Source: Neisseriaceae bacterium
GTDB lineage: Bacteria > Pseudomonadota > Gammaproteobacteria > Burkholderiales > UBA11063
NCBI GenBank assembly: GCA_003963245.1
Contig: RXJX01000015.1
Location: 25,970 to 89,969 of the forward strand
DNA: 64,000 nucleotides
Reading direction: 5' to 3'
Both the position numbers and the translations under genes were made by a program. Positions 53,549 through 63,677 of the stretch are shown in pieces. The notes beneath the pieces were generated by a model, which was not told where the DNA came from, made no database searches, and worked only from the letters and a program-made list of their open reading frames with translations. Each line of letters begins with the position of its first letter. Positions within the stretch are counted from its first letter, which is position 1.

Positions 53549-54181
53549 TTAGTTGTTTGTCAAGCCTAGGACTTGCTTGTATTTTGCCGTCGCATTAATT
53601 CGCTCAGTTAACCCGATCACACTACTATCAGGCTTGTGAATACTTCCACAGTTAATTAATTTACTTACTGCAACAACATCATCCAAAAGCGCAAATTGTC
53701 CAATTTGATTAGTTTGCCAATACCAGATAGCAGATAAAATTGCACCTTCATCAGTACGGATAAATTCGGTAATCTCACTCAAGGACAAACGATGCCCATG
53801 ATTATTAGCAAACTCAAGAAATTTACAGTAATTATCTTTACCAGTTAACTGCAGTAAGCCACCGCCGCGAAAATTAAAACCGTCATGATCGTTAACTCCA
53901 TCGAACTGATTTCCCATCCGAGTACCGTAGACTAAATCAAAGAGCCATGGCTGCGGGCAAAAACTATCATCAGTTGCTTGCTCCTCGCGCTGTTTGGCTT
54001 CAATTTGCGCCTTATATTTACCAAAAACTAGTTTAGCACTTTTATAACGATAGTTAGTTGATTCACTGAGGTGTTTAAAGCCTGCGGACTCATGTTCACA
54101 TTGCGCCAGAAAATGCGCTTGCTCAAGTGGCGAATTTATATTACATTTTATTAATTGCTTTAAAATCAGCTTAATATCCAT
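53549..54181 (-). CDS. GH19 endolysin/chitinase-like lysozyme
   Basis: 210 residues of the glycoside hydrolase 19 family: the catalytic Glu in HFLAQCEHESAGFKHL, a second active-site patch YGTRMGNQFDGVNDHDGFNF and FRGGGLLQLTGKDNYCKF. This single-domain, signal-less layout is that of prophage endolysins. No holin or spanin gene is nearby. It is probably a prophage remnant or an adopted endolysin rather than a chitin-degrading enzyme. Confidence 0.85.
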   Translation of the reverse strand: MDIKLILKQLIKCNINSPLEQAHFLAQCEHESAGFKHLSESTNYRYKSAKLVFGKYKAQIEAKQREEQATDDSFCPQPWLFDLVYGTRMGNQFDGVNDHDGFNFRGGGLLQLTGKDNYCKFLEFANNHGHRLSLSEITEFIRTDEGAILSAIWYWQTNQIGQFALLDDVVAVSKLINCGSIHKPDSSVIGLTERINATAKYKQVLGLTNN

Positions 54182-54447
54182 AATAATATTTACCTGATAA
54201 TATCTGTCTAAGCCTACATCTTAACACGAACTGATAAATCTCTTGCCAATTAGTAACCAGCCCCTAGAGCTGTACTTAAAGCATATCAAACCAAGTAATT
54301 GCAATGTGGATAAGCCAACGCTCTAACGATAATAATATGATAAAATGAGATATTAATAACTTCATTTTTACAAAATGATGCTTATTAATACTGTTACACA
54401 TGAAATCGTAAAAATTGTCAATAATTTATCAAGATTGAATATTTAAC

Positions 54448-55068
54448 ATGCAAGATATACATATCATAAAGCAGAGAATTGAAGCATTAAGTTTTCAGAT
54501 TAAGAATATTTCAAAATCTAGATCTGATAACGTTAATGAAGATTTTAAAAGATGCGCCATAGATAAAAATTATCGCTATAATTTGGCAGAAGTTATTGCA
54601 AATATTATAATAAAAGTAAACTTTGTTGATAATAGCATTACAAGGTTTCAAAAGGTTATCGATGATTACAATAATCAACACAGTACAACACTAAATTATA
54701 AATATTTTATAGATAATTGCTTAATTCGAGAAATTCTGGGTAACGTTATTATTCCTAAAGTGGTTGTTTTCTCCTTAATAAATACAAATGTTCTAGAGAT
54801 AGATACTGACTATTATGATTGCTTACAAGGGTATTATAATGATTGCCAAAATCGCAAAAATTTAATAACGTCACACGACATTTGCGACATAGTTACCAAA
54901 TTTGGTAGAGGCTTATTAAGCATTAGTTTATTATGTAATGAATTATATATAATCGAGCAACTTGACGGTTCTGATGACTTTGCATTCCGGATAGAACATA
55001 ATTCTTATTTATATTTTCTAAGTAACGAAATATCTGCTCGCATTCTTATGCTTCAAGGTATGTATTGA
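54448..55068 (+). CDS. Unknown protein, probably 5' part of a frameshifted gene
   Basis: 206 residues, helical and rich in Ile, Asn, Asp, no known motif. It ends at TGA 55066-55068, but the next frame continues with coding-like sequence and no stop for at least 120 codons up to 55444. If a single base was lost or gained near 55061-55070, both would be one gene of about 330 residues. Confidence 0.45.
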   Translation: MQDIHIIKQRIEALSFQIKNISKSRSDNVNEDFKRCAIDKNYRYNLAEVIANIIIKVNFVDNSITRFQKVIDDYNNQHSTTLNYKYFIDNCLIREILGNVIIPKVVVFSLINTNVLEIDTDYYDCLQGYYNDCQNRKNLITSHDICDIVTKFGRGLLSISLLCNELYIIEQLDGSDDFAFRIEHNSYLYFLSNEISARILMLQGMY

Positions 55069-55129
55069 TGCAGGATCTATTGATTTTACAATTAATTTTG
55101 GTAGCAAAAGACTTGCATTAGCAGAGGCT

Positions 55130-55444
55130 TTGATTCATAGTGGTGAAGTTTACGCACAAGAGCATATACTTAAATGTTTTAAATATGATCCCACCCAGCA
55201 ATTATTTTATGTTATTGTTTATAGTAACAATGCTGATTTAGATAAAGCATGGGAAAACTATCAAAAATATATACAGGGTGCCGGATTTGAAGAAAAAGTC
55301 TCTTTATTAAAAAATGATATAACTAATGGATTCAATGATCTGAATAAAGATTTTGAATATGGGCGTGACATTAAGGTAGGTAAAACACAACATAATAGCA
55401 ATGTTGAAATGTATCATATTATGATTAACTTAAATAGTAACTGA
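55130..55444 (+). CDS. Unknown protein, probably 3' part of a frameshifted gene
   Basis: 104 residues from a TTG at 55130, but the frame is open upstream to beyond 55022 and reads well as coding there (GSIDFTINFGSKRLALAEAL). No start codon with a ribosome site was found in that region. A helical, acidic protein with a phrase YVIVYSNNADLDKAWENYQK. Its joining to the 54448 frame is inferred from the open frame and the lack of a start. Confidence 0.45.
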   Translation: MIHSGEVYAQEHILKCFKYDPTQQLFYVIVYSNNADLDKAWENYQKYIQGAGFEEKVSLLKNDITNGFNDLNKDFEYGRDIKVGKTQHNSNVEMYHIMINLNSN

Positions 55445-55580
55445 GCTAGAAGATTATGACCTTGTTAAAAACTCATAGAAACATTGGAAAGAGTACTTTA
55501 GCCACACCCACAAGCAAAGAGCCTACTAAATCAGGTATAATAACCTACTCAAAAACATACAAAATATAGGAAATAAATCA

Positions 55581-56688
55581 ATGCTTGAGATTGAACACAT
55601 CAATGAAATCGCTAACCTACCGGCAATCCTAACTACACAACTTACCGAACTACGGGGGTTTCTTTGACTACACAGGCAAAAAAGCCAAATTAGATGAAGT
55701 AGAAAAAGAACTTGAAAATCCCGAAATCTGGAACACTCCAGATAAAGCACAAGAATTAAGCAAACAAAAAAAACAACTGGAAACAGTAGTAATGACCCTA
55801 GATCGCTTGGCTAATAGCCTTAGCGCATGTAATGAGCTCTTTGAATTAGCTCAAATGGAAAATGATGAAGAAACCATGCTAGTTGTCGAGAGTGACTTAA
55901 AAGCGGCACAGCAAGAGCTTGATAAACTTGAGTTTCGCCGGATGTTTTCACACCCAATGGATCCGAATAATTGTTTTATTGATATTCAATCTGGTAGTGG
56001 CGGTACAGAGGCGCAAGATTGGGCGGATATGCTCTTCAGAATGTATTTGCGCTATGCTGATCGCAAGGGTTTTCAGGCAGAAATTTTGGAGGAGCAATCT
56101 GGCGAGGTTGCCGGAATCAAGAATGCCACAATTAAAATCTCAGGTGATTATGCCTTTGGTTATTTGCGGACTGAAACTGGTGTACATCGCTTAGTACGCA
56201 ATTCACCATTTGATTCCAATAATAAACGTCATACTTCATTTGCCAGCGTGTTTATTTATCCTGAAATCGACGATGATATTCAGATTGAGATCAATCCAGC
56301 TGATTTACGTACCGACACCTATCGTGCATCTGGTGCAGGTGGACAACATATTAATAAAACGGATTCTGCAGTGAGGATTACGCATATTCCGACCAATACA
56401 GTTGTGCAATGTCAAAATGACCGCTCACAGCACAAAAATCGTGATGAAGCAATGAAAATGCTTAAAGCCAAGCTTTATGAGCTTGAGCTACGCAAAAAAG
56501 AAGCGGAAAAGCAAAAGCTAGAAGATAGTAAAACGGATATTGGCTGGGGACATCAAATCAGATCTTATGTCTTTGACCAATCTCGAATCAAAGATTTACG
56601 CACTAATGTAGAAATTGGGAATATTCGAGGCGTAATGGATGGGGATCTTGACCCATTTATTGAAGCTAGTCTAAAACAAGGCGTTTAA
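55581..56688 (+). CDS. prfB: Peptide chain release factor 2 with programmed +1 frameshift
   Basis: The gene starts at ATG 55581 and reads 28 codons to an in-frame TGA at 55665-55667; the rest is read in the +1 frame from GAC at 55666, giving 368 residues. The recoding site is CGG GGG TTT CTT TGA C, the known prfB arrangement: an internal Shine-Dalgarno-like GGGGG, slippery CTT and TGA followed by C. The GGQ motif ([10 protein letters not shown]) and the codon-reading SPF (VRNSPFDSN) are intact. RF2 ends translation at TGA and TAA; low RF2 makes more shift, so the gene regulates itself. Confidence 0.97.
55656..55668 (+). promoter_or_regulatory. prfB +1 programmed frameshift site
   Basis: Sequence GGGTTTCTTTGAC with a run of five G just ahead. 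The CTT codon slips to TTT (or is read in +1 as TTG/GAC) when the TGA is slowly decoded. This is the textbook RF2 autoregulation. Confidence 0.95.
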
Positions 56689-56689
56689 T

Positions 56690-57694
56690 ATGATAAAAAA
56701 ATTATTTAAAAATAAATCATTGCGCCAGCTAGCAGCTTTAGCGCCACTTGGTATGATGCTTACGGCTTGCCCGAGCATTGCTACTATGCTGCCATCGATG
56801 GTACCCTCAATGGTACCCTCCATCAACTATAATGCAATTGATATGAAAAACCCTAATCAAATTAGCTGTAACGAAGGAGGTTTGATATCTTCGGAGTATT
56901 GCTCAATTCCAATCAGCAGATTTGTTGCCATCACTAGTAGTAATGCTGATCCATATTACGGAAATATATTATTACTTTACGGAAAAGATCACAATTTTTT
57001 CTTTGACAATATCAATAAAACTGAAATCTTGGAAAGTATTAATCAGGCATTCATTAAAAACTATCCAGATACGCCACATTTTGCTGCTTTACCTGATGCA
57101 TTGCAGCATCTTTATATTGTTACTAAAGAGCGCGATATTCCAGAGCATAATTATCAAAAACTTTTTGAAACATATATTTATCTCTACACAATTAATTCTA
57201 TGGATTTTGCAACCAACAGTTGTGATGCCGTAACGCAGTCTTACTTAAGTGTGACTTCTGCTAGTTATCAACAACAATACATGCTTTATAAAGTATTTAG
57301 CATTCAATATACCAATGATATTTTGCATCATATTTCAGGATCATTGACTGGTAAATATGATAGTGAGCATGATATTTATAATGCAATTTACGCCGAAGTA
57401 CTGAAACTTGATCCGTACCAATTGGAAAATATGGCACAGGCAATTTATGCGCGTACTAGTAGCAATTTACCCGATTTTAACGAGAATTTTTATACTACGG
57501 GTATAAAATTTGGTGAGATTGGGACTTTTAGTTGTACGCCGATCGGTAGCACTTGGGAAAAATTCGGCTACGAATTTTTTGGTCGTGTAGTTTCAGGTCT
57601 ACCACATTATGTCAAATTTAAAAATAAAGATTCATTTGCGAGCTACGATGACACAATGATTCCAGTAGTAGATAATACTCAGGAGTCTAAGTAG
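56690..57694 (+). CDS. Lipoprotein, unknown function
   Basis: 334 residues directly after prfB, two bases away. Lipoprotein signal (LAALAPLGMMLTAC). The next stretch contains a short imperfect repeat (MLPSMVPSMVPSI) coded by a repeated atggtaccctc unit. The remainder is helical and aromatic with two or three cysteines and no known domain. Often lysS follows prfB in proteobacteria; here this gene takes that place. Confidence 0.7.
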   Translation: MIKKLFKNKSLRQLAALAPLGMMLTACPSIATMLPSMVPSMVPSINYNAIDMKNPNQISCNEGGLISSEYCSIPISRFVAITSSNADPYYGNILLLYGKDHNFFFDNINKTEILESINQAFIKNYPDTPHFAALPDALQHLYIVTKERDIPEHNYQKLFETYIYLYTINSMDFATNSCDAVTQSYLSVTSASYQQQYMLYKVFSIQYTNDILHHISGSLTGKYDSEHDIYNAIYAEVLKLDPYQLENMAQAIYARTSSNLPDFNENFYTTGIKFGEIGTFSCTPIGSTWEKFGYEFFGRVVSGLPHYVKFKNKDSFASYDDTMIPVVDNTQESK

Positions 57695-57736
57695 GAAACA
57701 AGTGATAATTCAAGTTAAAGAATAGTAATAACGTTT

Positions 57737-57768
57737 AATGGGTAATCTCTTGTGATAGATTACCCATT
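57737..57768. terminator. Bidirectional hairpin terminator
   Basis: Perfect 12-bp stem aatgggtaatct / agattacccatt around an 8-base loop, between converging genes, followed by attatttt. Confidence 0.8.
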
Positions 57769-57780
57769 ATTTTAAAGTGA

Positions 57781-60177
57781 CTAATTACTTGCGTTTGAAT
57801 TACACAATGAATTACCATCTGGTAATTCGCGGCTAATTCCGTGTGGATAACCACGATAATTTACACCAAATAATTGATTTAAGTAAGCCAAAAAGCCATT
57901 CTCTCCGCAACCAAGTCTGTTAGCTAAGCTTTGCCAATCTAATTGTTTATTGTTTATAGTCACCCAATTTGGAGACCAACCAGCTTCAGCTAATCCTGGC
58001 ATTTTTGGTAGAGCCATATACATCAAATGATCAAAACTCGGTAGATTCTCTGACCATAAAGTACCTTCGATACCAATAATGTTTTGTGGATTTTTAGTTT
58101 TAGACTGAGTTTTACTTGCTGTTTCTGCCATACTTAAACTACTATAGGTATCAGAATACCCTGTTGCCCAAGTAAATCCAGGCTCATACATACTTGGAGT
58201 ATATGCTAAATCAAAATAAGTTTTGTCTGCATACGCCAGCACAGTTGGATAATTATTATTTGCTAAGCTAGCTGCCTGTTTAACTCCTTCAGAAGATGGA
58301 TTCCATACCCAGACATGTCCGGTTTGATTGGCTGCAACAATATTTTTACCTAAAGTTTCGTTATCATTCTGAATAAATTGTTGCCAACCAGAAAAAATTA
58401 ACTCGCTATTAGACGCTGCCAGTTTTTGGAAAAACAAGTGAGATTTCTCCAACGATGAAAGGTTACCCCATTCATTACGACAGCTGGTATCATTAGTCCA
58501 GGCATGTGAACTTACTTCATCGCCTCCCACGCTAACCTCATTATTAACAGCATATACCGTATTTTGGTTATTAAATTGGGTTGCAATATTTTGCATAATG
58601 GTGTTCATTGTCGGCGTAAACTGGCTTCCTACGGAAATATCTGTTCCATAAGTACATACGGGTAAAACATCATCACTGTAACCCTGAACTGAAACAAATT
58701 GGGAATTATCATTAGGATCAACCATAACCTCAGGTAGAGCTTTAATCAATGCTCGCGCATGCCCAGGTAAGTCAATTTCAGGAATAATCGTAATTTGATT
58801 TGCATTTGCGTAAGTAATCAAAGTCTTGATATCTTCGGCTGAATATGAGCCACCATATATAGTATTTGCCAATGGATAAGCTTTTTGAGTTAGATTAGTA
58901 GTATCCAGATTATTTTGTGGTAACATATTAGGACCTAATGCCTGCCCTAAGCCTCGATTAGCAGCAGTCGCAGTCAAATTAGGATATGATTCTAAACCTA
59001 AACGAAAAGCTTCATCATCCGCAAAATGAATGTGTAAGGTATTTAATTTTTGACTAGCCATAACATCTAGCAAAGTTTTAATTTCAGCTACACTAAAATA
59101 ATGTCGCGCGGTGTCCAGTAAAACTCCACGATATTTAAACCGTGGATAATCTGTGATAGTTAGACTAGGAAAAGTTTGCTTATTTTGCGCCCAAATTTGA
59201 CGTAATGTTTGCAAGGCATAATATGCACCAGTCTGCGTTAGCGTCTCGATAGTTATATTGTCGGTATTAATTGTTAGACGATAACCCTCAGGACTATTGG
59301 CAATTGATTTTGGATCGCTAATTTCGGTGATAATAATACCAGTGTTTGCAGCGGAGTTGTTATCAACCAAAACAGGCTTTTTCTGTTTCCAATCACTCTT
59401 AATCGTCTGTGCCCACAAACTTGCAACGCTGTTATTGTCATTTAATTGATTATGGATAGTTAATTGTTTCGGTGGTGTAAATCCATCGTTACCAAGAGCT
59501 TTAATACTAACAGGTTGCGGTACGATTCCCGGTAATGAATCAGTTGTAAAAGTTTGACTATTTTGCCAATTAGCAGCTAGCTTGTCTTTAATCTGAGCTT
59601 CAACTTGATTATGGTCGTAGCCAAGCAAAGAATATTGAGTAAGCTCAGTATTGATAGTATAAATTCGCGGAACACCTTTTTTACTATAGTTATCGCTAAT
59701 TAAAAATAAATTTTGCGGTAGCGCTGAAATATTTCCTGCTGGCCACTGATTACTATGCGCAAGCCTGATATAATAGCGCCCTTTTTCTTTCAAAGGAAAG
59801 CTATTAATTGGTTCTAATACTGTAAAATACCCCTGACTTTGATCAGGCATATTGAAGGCCGCTTTGACATAATGCAGATTAGCACATCCCCCATCAGCAT
59901 TACACACCTGCATTTCCAACGCAGGATTGATATTTTGCGCAGCTAGACTATAGAAACTGCGTGGCATATAAAATCCAATTTGCCACTTGTTTATATCATC
60001 GCCATTATTATGAAAATTAAACATCACTGAATACTGTGAGGGCTCGGTATCACCATCCATTTTACCTATTTGAATTTGATCTGTAACTAAATCAGATTTT
60101 TCAACTAATGCAGCAAATGCACTACTACTAATTAAGCCAGTTAAAATTAAAACTAAAGTTTTTTTATTTATCCGCAT
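57781..60177 (-). CDS. Beta-N-acetylhexosaminidase, GH20 (chitobiase)
   Basis: 798 residues from the ATG at 60177, chosen for its ribosome site (GGAGAAATTTAC) and the signal peptide it starts (KKTLVLILTGLISSSAFA). Layout: an N-terminal carbohydrate-binding domain (CHB_HEX), a GH20b domain, the GH20 barrel with the catalytic pair in VGGDEVSSHAW and LHIHFADDEAFRLGL, and a C-terminal domain. It removes terminal GlcNAc from chitobiose and other chitin oligomers, in the periplasm. It points to growth on chitin. Confidence 0.93.
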   Translation of the reverse strand: MRINKKTLVLILTGLISSSAFAALVEKSDLVTDQIQIGKMDGDTEPSQYSVMFNFHNNGDDINKWQIGFYMPRSFYSLAAQNINPALEMQVCNADGGCANLHYVKAAFNMPDQSQGYFTVLEPINSFPLKEKGRYYIRLAHSNQWPAGNISALPQNLFLISDNYSKKGVPRIYTINTELTQYSLLGYDHNQVEAQIKDKLAANWQNSQTFTTDSLPGIVPQPVSIKALGNDGFTPPKQLTIHNQLNDNNSVASLWAQTIKSDWKQKKPVLVDNNSAANTGIIITEISDPKSIANSPEGYRLTINTDNITIETLTQTGAYYALQTLRQIWAQNKQTFPSLTITDYPRFKYRGVLLDTARHYFSVAEIKTLLDVMASQKLNTLHIHFADDEAFRLGLESYPNLTATAANRGLGQALGPNMLPQNNLDTTNLTQKAYPLANTIYGGSYSAEDIKTLITYANANQITIIPEIDLPGHARALIKALPEVMVDPNDNSQFVSVQGYSDDVLPVCTYGTDISVGSQFTPTMNTIMQNIATQFNNQNTVYAVNNEVSVGGDEVSSHAWTNDTSCRNEWGNLSSLEKSHLFFQKLAASNSELIFSGWQQFIQNDNETLGKNIVAANQTGHVWVWNPSSEGVKQAASLANNNYPTVLAYADKTYFDLAYTPSMYEPGFTWATGYSDTYSSLSMAETASKTQSKTKNPQNIIGIEGTLWSENLPSFDHLMYMALPKMPGLAEAGWSPNWVTINNKQLDWQSLANRLGCGENGFLAYLNQLFGVNYRGYPHGISRELPDGNSLCNSNASN

Positions 60178-60333
60178 GTAAATTTCTCCAAACATTTTGA
60201 CTCCATTATATACCAATAACTACTATAAAATCACTGCAATTAGGCAAATTTAGTCAACAATACCTACGATTTATTCTATAATTGACGGTTAATAAAATTA
60301 AATCTGCTTGCAGATATTCATTAAGGAGCTATT

Positions 60334-61782
60334 ATGGATCGGAATATAGAGAAGCTAGAGCCACAAATTGTCTGGAAATATTTTAAAAATATTACGCAAA
60401 TTCCTCGCCCGTCTAAAAAAGAAGCAAAAATTCTGGCATATTTGATTGAAGAAGCTAAACGTTTACAACTTGATTATACAGTAACACCAATTGGTAATAT
60501 TGTAATTCGCAAAAAAGCAACAGACAGCACCCCAACTCGTAAGAAAATTGCCCTCCAAGCTCACATGGATATGGTTCCATCTAAAACTAAAGAATCTAAT
60601 CATGACTTTGAAAATGATCCGATTGATGCATATATTGATGGCGAATGGGTAACCGCCAATCAAACTACGCTCGGCGCAGACAATGGTATGGGAGTTGCAA
60701 TGGCATTAGCAGTGTTATCATCAACAGACATAAAGCATAATGATTTAGAGGTACTAATTACTACCGATGAAGAGGCTGGAATGAGTGGTGCTTTTGGAAT
60801 TATTGGTGATGAATTACAATCTCAGGTATTATTAAACTTAGATTCAGAAGAAGACACTGAAGTTTGCATTGGTTGTGCTGGCGGAATTAACACCAATATC
60901 AGCTATCCTTATACACGAGTAAATGGAAAAACAGAAGCAGTCACTTATAAAATTGAACTAAAAGATTTATTTAGTGGTCATTCTGGTGTTGATATCCCAT
61001 TGGGGCGAGCTAATGCAATTAAAGAGATTGCACATTTGTTGATTCAACTACATAATAAGTTTAATACTAACTTAGTTTCAATAAGTGGCGGAAAATTGCG
61101 CAACGTAATTCCGTCATACTGTGAAGCAGTTATTACTGTTACTAATCACGAACCTGATAAAATAAATAATTTTATAAATAATTATGCTAAAGATCTAATG
61201 CAAGAATTTGCCGATACGGATCCTAATTTGAAATTAACTATTCAAGAAACTACGCCAGCAACTCAGATCATTGCAGAACATAACGCGCTACATTTTATTA
61301 ATGCTCTTGCCAGTGTATTTAATGGTGTATGGCGAATGAATAACAAACTGGGAATAGCTGAGACTTCAAGCAATATTGGCGTAGTTAGCACTACTGATAC
61401 TCATTTGAAGGTTATAACTTTACAGCGTAGTGCAATACACGCACCAAAAATAAAAGCAGCTAACAGCGTAGCTGCAGCCTTTCGTCAAATTGGTGCAGAT
61501 ATTGAACACTCGGATAATTATCCAGGATGGCAACCAAATACAGAAAGTCCTGCACTCGCGGTAGTTAAACAAGTATATCAAGAATTATTTAATCATGAAA
61601 TTCATGTAGGTGCAACTCATGGTGGACTTGAATGTGGTCTGATTATGGATAAATTTCCATCCCTTGATGCAATTTCAATTGGTGCAACGATTCGATATCC
61701 ACACTCGCCAAATGAGAAAGTTAATATTCAATCGGTTGCCAAATCGTGGAAACTATTAACCAAGCTAATTGAAACCTTATAA
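60334..61782 (+). CDS. pepD: Aminoacyl-histidine dipeptidase (peptidase D, M20)
   Basis: 482 residues, family length. Metal-binding residues: His in LQAHMDMV, Asp in LGADNGMG, Glu pair in TTDEEAGM, Asp in NLDSEED, and a His near the C-terminus (VGATHGGLECG). Cleaves dipeptides such as carnosine, in the cytoplasm. The ribosome site is AAGGAG six bases ahead. Confidence 0.96.
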   Translation: MDRNIEKLEPQIVWKYFKNITQIPRPSKKEAKILAYLIEEAKRLQLDYTVTPIGNIVIRKKATDSTPTRKKIALQAHMDMVPSKTKESNHDFENDPIDAYIDGEWVTANQTTLGADNGMGVAMALAVLSSTDIKHNDLEVLITTDEEAGMSGAFGIIGDELQSQVLLNLDSEEDTEVCIGCAGGINTNISYPYTRVNGKTEAVTYKIELKDLFSGHSGVDIPLGRANAIKEIAHLLIQLHNKFNTNLVSISGGKLRNVIPSYCEAVITVTNHEPDKINNFINNYAKDLMQEFADTDPNLKLTIQETTPATQIIAEHNALHFINALASVFNGVWRMNNKLGIAETSSNIGVVSTTDTHLKVITLQRSAIHAPKIKAANSVAAAFRQIGADIEHSDNYPGWQPNTESPALAVVKQVYQELFNHEIHVGATHGGLECGLIMDKFPSLDAISIGATIRYPHSPNEKVNIQSVAKSWKLLTKLIETL

Positions 61783-61850
61783 AAGCATATGCTTCTGATT
61801 AATCATGAATAAAGGTTAACTTACTGAATTTGAAAGAAAAACTTCACAAT

Positions 61851-61875
61851 AAAGCTTCGTTATATACGAGGCTTT
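61851..61875 (+). terminator. Probable terminator of pepD
   Basis: Stem aaagcttcg / cgaggcttt with a 7-base loop and one mismatch, about 70 bases after the stop. The T-tract after it is short. Confidence 0.5.
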
Positions 61876-61903
61876 AAATTCAAAAATCTGTTCTCACCCT
61901 TAG

Positions 61904-61959
61904 TAACGCATAAAATTATCCATAACGGATAGTTATATTTTTGTGCGTTATGCTACAAT
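61904..61959 (+). promoter_or_regulatory. Large palindrome and promoter upstream of RiPP cluster
   Basis: Arms taacgcataaaa (61904-61915) and ttttgtgcgtta (61939-61950) pair with one T-G wobble, and an inner pair tatcc / ggata (61917-61921, 61927-61931) continues the hairpin. Directly after it is TGCTACAAT, an extended -10 box (61951-61959). The palindrome thus covers the -35 region, as expected for a repressor operator. The gap 61783-62051 has no reading frame of 20 codons or more that looks like a precursor. Confidence 0.5.
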
Positions 61960-62051
61960 TTACTTAATTAGAAACTGTTCGGTCATTTGATGATCTTAAT
62001 AGTTCTATTATGGTTGTAACTACGATTAGGCTATAGAAATTTAAACAAAAA

Positions 62052-62888
62052 ATGACTTATAAAAATGAAATCGCAGCATTCGGTACAAGTATTACTATTG
62101 CTGAATGTAAAATTGCAGCGCCACAAGCAGATGAATTATCATGGTATTGCGATGATCAGCAATTTTATCTGCAGATAAAGGACGTTGCGAATTATCAGGT
62201 AATTCCAGCACAAAATATAATAAATATTGAAAAATCCCCTGCACTGCAAGATGAGTATTTAATCAACACTTGGCTTTATGGTACAGTTTTTGCTTACTTA
62301 TTACAGCATCGTGGTTATTTGGTTTTACATGGCTCTGCCGTTTTGGTTAATGGAAAAGCTGTAGTTTTTAGCGGTGATTCTGGAGTTGGTAAATCAACCC
62401 TAGCTGCAAATATGGTTGATAGTGGTTATCAATTAATTACTGATGATGTTGTAGCAATTAGAGCTGATGAAAATGGACAATTACTTATTGAACCAGGACC
62501 TTCTCGTGTTAAATTATGGTCGGATGCTCTAACACAAGTCAAAAAATCTAGCAATGGCTTACAAAAAGTTATCAATAAAGAAAATAAATACGAGCTTCCT
62601 ATTGCTGACTCTCACCCTCATGCTGTGCCACTTGCAAAATTCTATGAATTGAATCCGACAAAAGAATCTGAAAAAATTAAAATAACCCAACAGCAGGCAA
62701 ATGATAAAATAAACACCTTAATTAAAAACACTTATCGTTATCAGATGCTAAAGCGAATGGGGAGGATTGCACAGCATTTTCACCAAATTATAACACTGGC
62801 AAAGCAAATAGACGTATACAAAGTAGTTCGCCCAAGTGATCAATATTTGTTAAATGAATTAACCAATATGTTAATTGCTCAATTTTAA
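62052..62888 (+). CDS. HPr-kinase-like protein of RiPP cluster
   Basis: 278 residues with Walker A in FSGDSGVGKSTLAANM and the HprK-type patch HGSAVLVNGKAVVFSG before it, then DDVVAIRADENGQ. Such proteins sit beside PqqD and lasso B2 genes and may phosphorylate a serine on the peptide or another protein; in paeninodin the homologous kinase modifies the lasso peptide. It is the first gene of a run of four on the plus strand. Confidence 0.8.
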   Translation: MTYKNEIAAFGTSITIAECKIAAPQADELSWYCDDQQFYLQIKDVANYQVIPAQNIINIEKSPALQDEYLINTWLYGTVFAYLLQHRGYLVLHGSAVLVNGKAVVFSGDSGVGKSTLAANMVDSGYQLITDDVVAIRADENGQLLIEPGPSRVKLWSDALTQVKKSSNGLQKVINKENKYELPIADSHPHAVPLAKFYELNPTKESEKIKITQQQANDKINTLIKNTYRYQMLKRMGRIAQHFHQIITLAKQIDVYKVVRPSDQYLLNELTNMLIAQF

Positions 62889-62932
62889 ATAAATGATGGA
62901 ATGACAATTCAAATAATTTGTAGAAAAGAACA

Positions 62933-63223
62933 ATGACTAACAATCTAACACTAACTTCAAGCGTACAACGCAAAGACAAAGATGTTGCAGAAACAGAGTT
63001 TGAAAATAATGTAATTTTATTACACATTGAACATGGTAAATATTATAACTTTAATGAAACCAGTTCAGACTTGTGGCGTTGGCTACAGGAGGTAACTACC
63101 GGAGAAAATTTAGCTGAACAGTTACATCAAAAATATGACTGTAGTCTCGCACAAAGTCAAAGCGATGTTCTGAATTTTTTACATGAATTACTGCGTGCTG
63201 ATTTATTAATTCATAAATCATAA
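62933..63223 (+). CDS. PqqD-like peptide-binding protein (lasso B1)
   Basis: 96 residues with a PqqD fold: ENNVILLHIEHGKYYNFN, then SSDLWRWLQEVTTGENL and FLHELLRADLL. It binds a leader peptide and hands it to the processing enzyme. It follows the kinase after 44 bases and precedes the B2 gene by seven. Confidence 0.87.
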   Translation: MTNNLTLTSSVQRKDKDVAETEFENNVILLHIEHGKYYNFNETSSDLWRWLQEVTTGENLAEQLHQKYDCSLAQSQSDVLNFLHELLRADLLIHKS

Positions 63224-63230
63224 ACTATAC

Positions 63231-63677
63231 ATGCAAATCTTAAAACGGCGGAGACTAAGCTGGAGGCTAAAATTATTTCTAGTATTATTATTTATTCTTT
63301 TAGCTTTCATGAGAGTTGCGATTTTAACTATTCCCTTCAGAATATTGGTAAAATTATTTTTACAACCTAAAACATCATCTTGTAGCTCTAAGCTACCAGC
63401 AGAAAAGCAGATTATTTATGCACGGGTTATCGGTCGGATGACAGCTATGATAGCCCGGCATACACCTTGGCAATCCAGATGTTTGGTACAAGCTTTGGCA
63501 TGCCGGTTGGTGCTTCGTCATTACGCAATTGCTAATGTCTTTTACTTAGGAGTAGCTAAAGATGAGGCAAATAAGTTTATAGCTCATGCTTGGATTAATT
63601 GCTCAAGTGAAACTATTGTTGGAGGTAGTGATAGTTTTGAACGTTATAAAATAATTTCACAATTTGAAGATATTTAA
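63231..63677 (+). CDS. Lasso-peptide B2-like leader protease
   Basis: 148 residues with an N-terminal membrane helix (LFLVLLFILLAFMRVAIL) and the transglutaminase-like Cys protease core: Cys in QSRCLVQALACR, His in IAHAWINCSS. It would cut the leader peptide. The stop overlaps the start of the next gene by one base. Confidence 0.87.
   Translation: MQILKRRRLSWRLKLFLVLLFILLAFMRVAILTIPFRILVKLFLQPKTSSCSSKLPAEKQIIYARVIGRMTAMIARHTPWQSRCLVQALACRLVLRHYAIANVFYLGVAKDEANKFIAHAWINCSSETIVGGSDSFERYKIISQFEDI

Noticed and set aside
61783..62051. RiPP precursor gene upstream of the kinase
   Set aside because: Only frames of fewer than 16 codons were found; none resembles a leader-core peptide.
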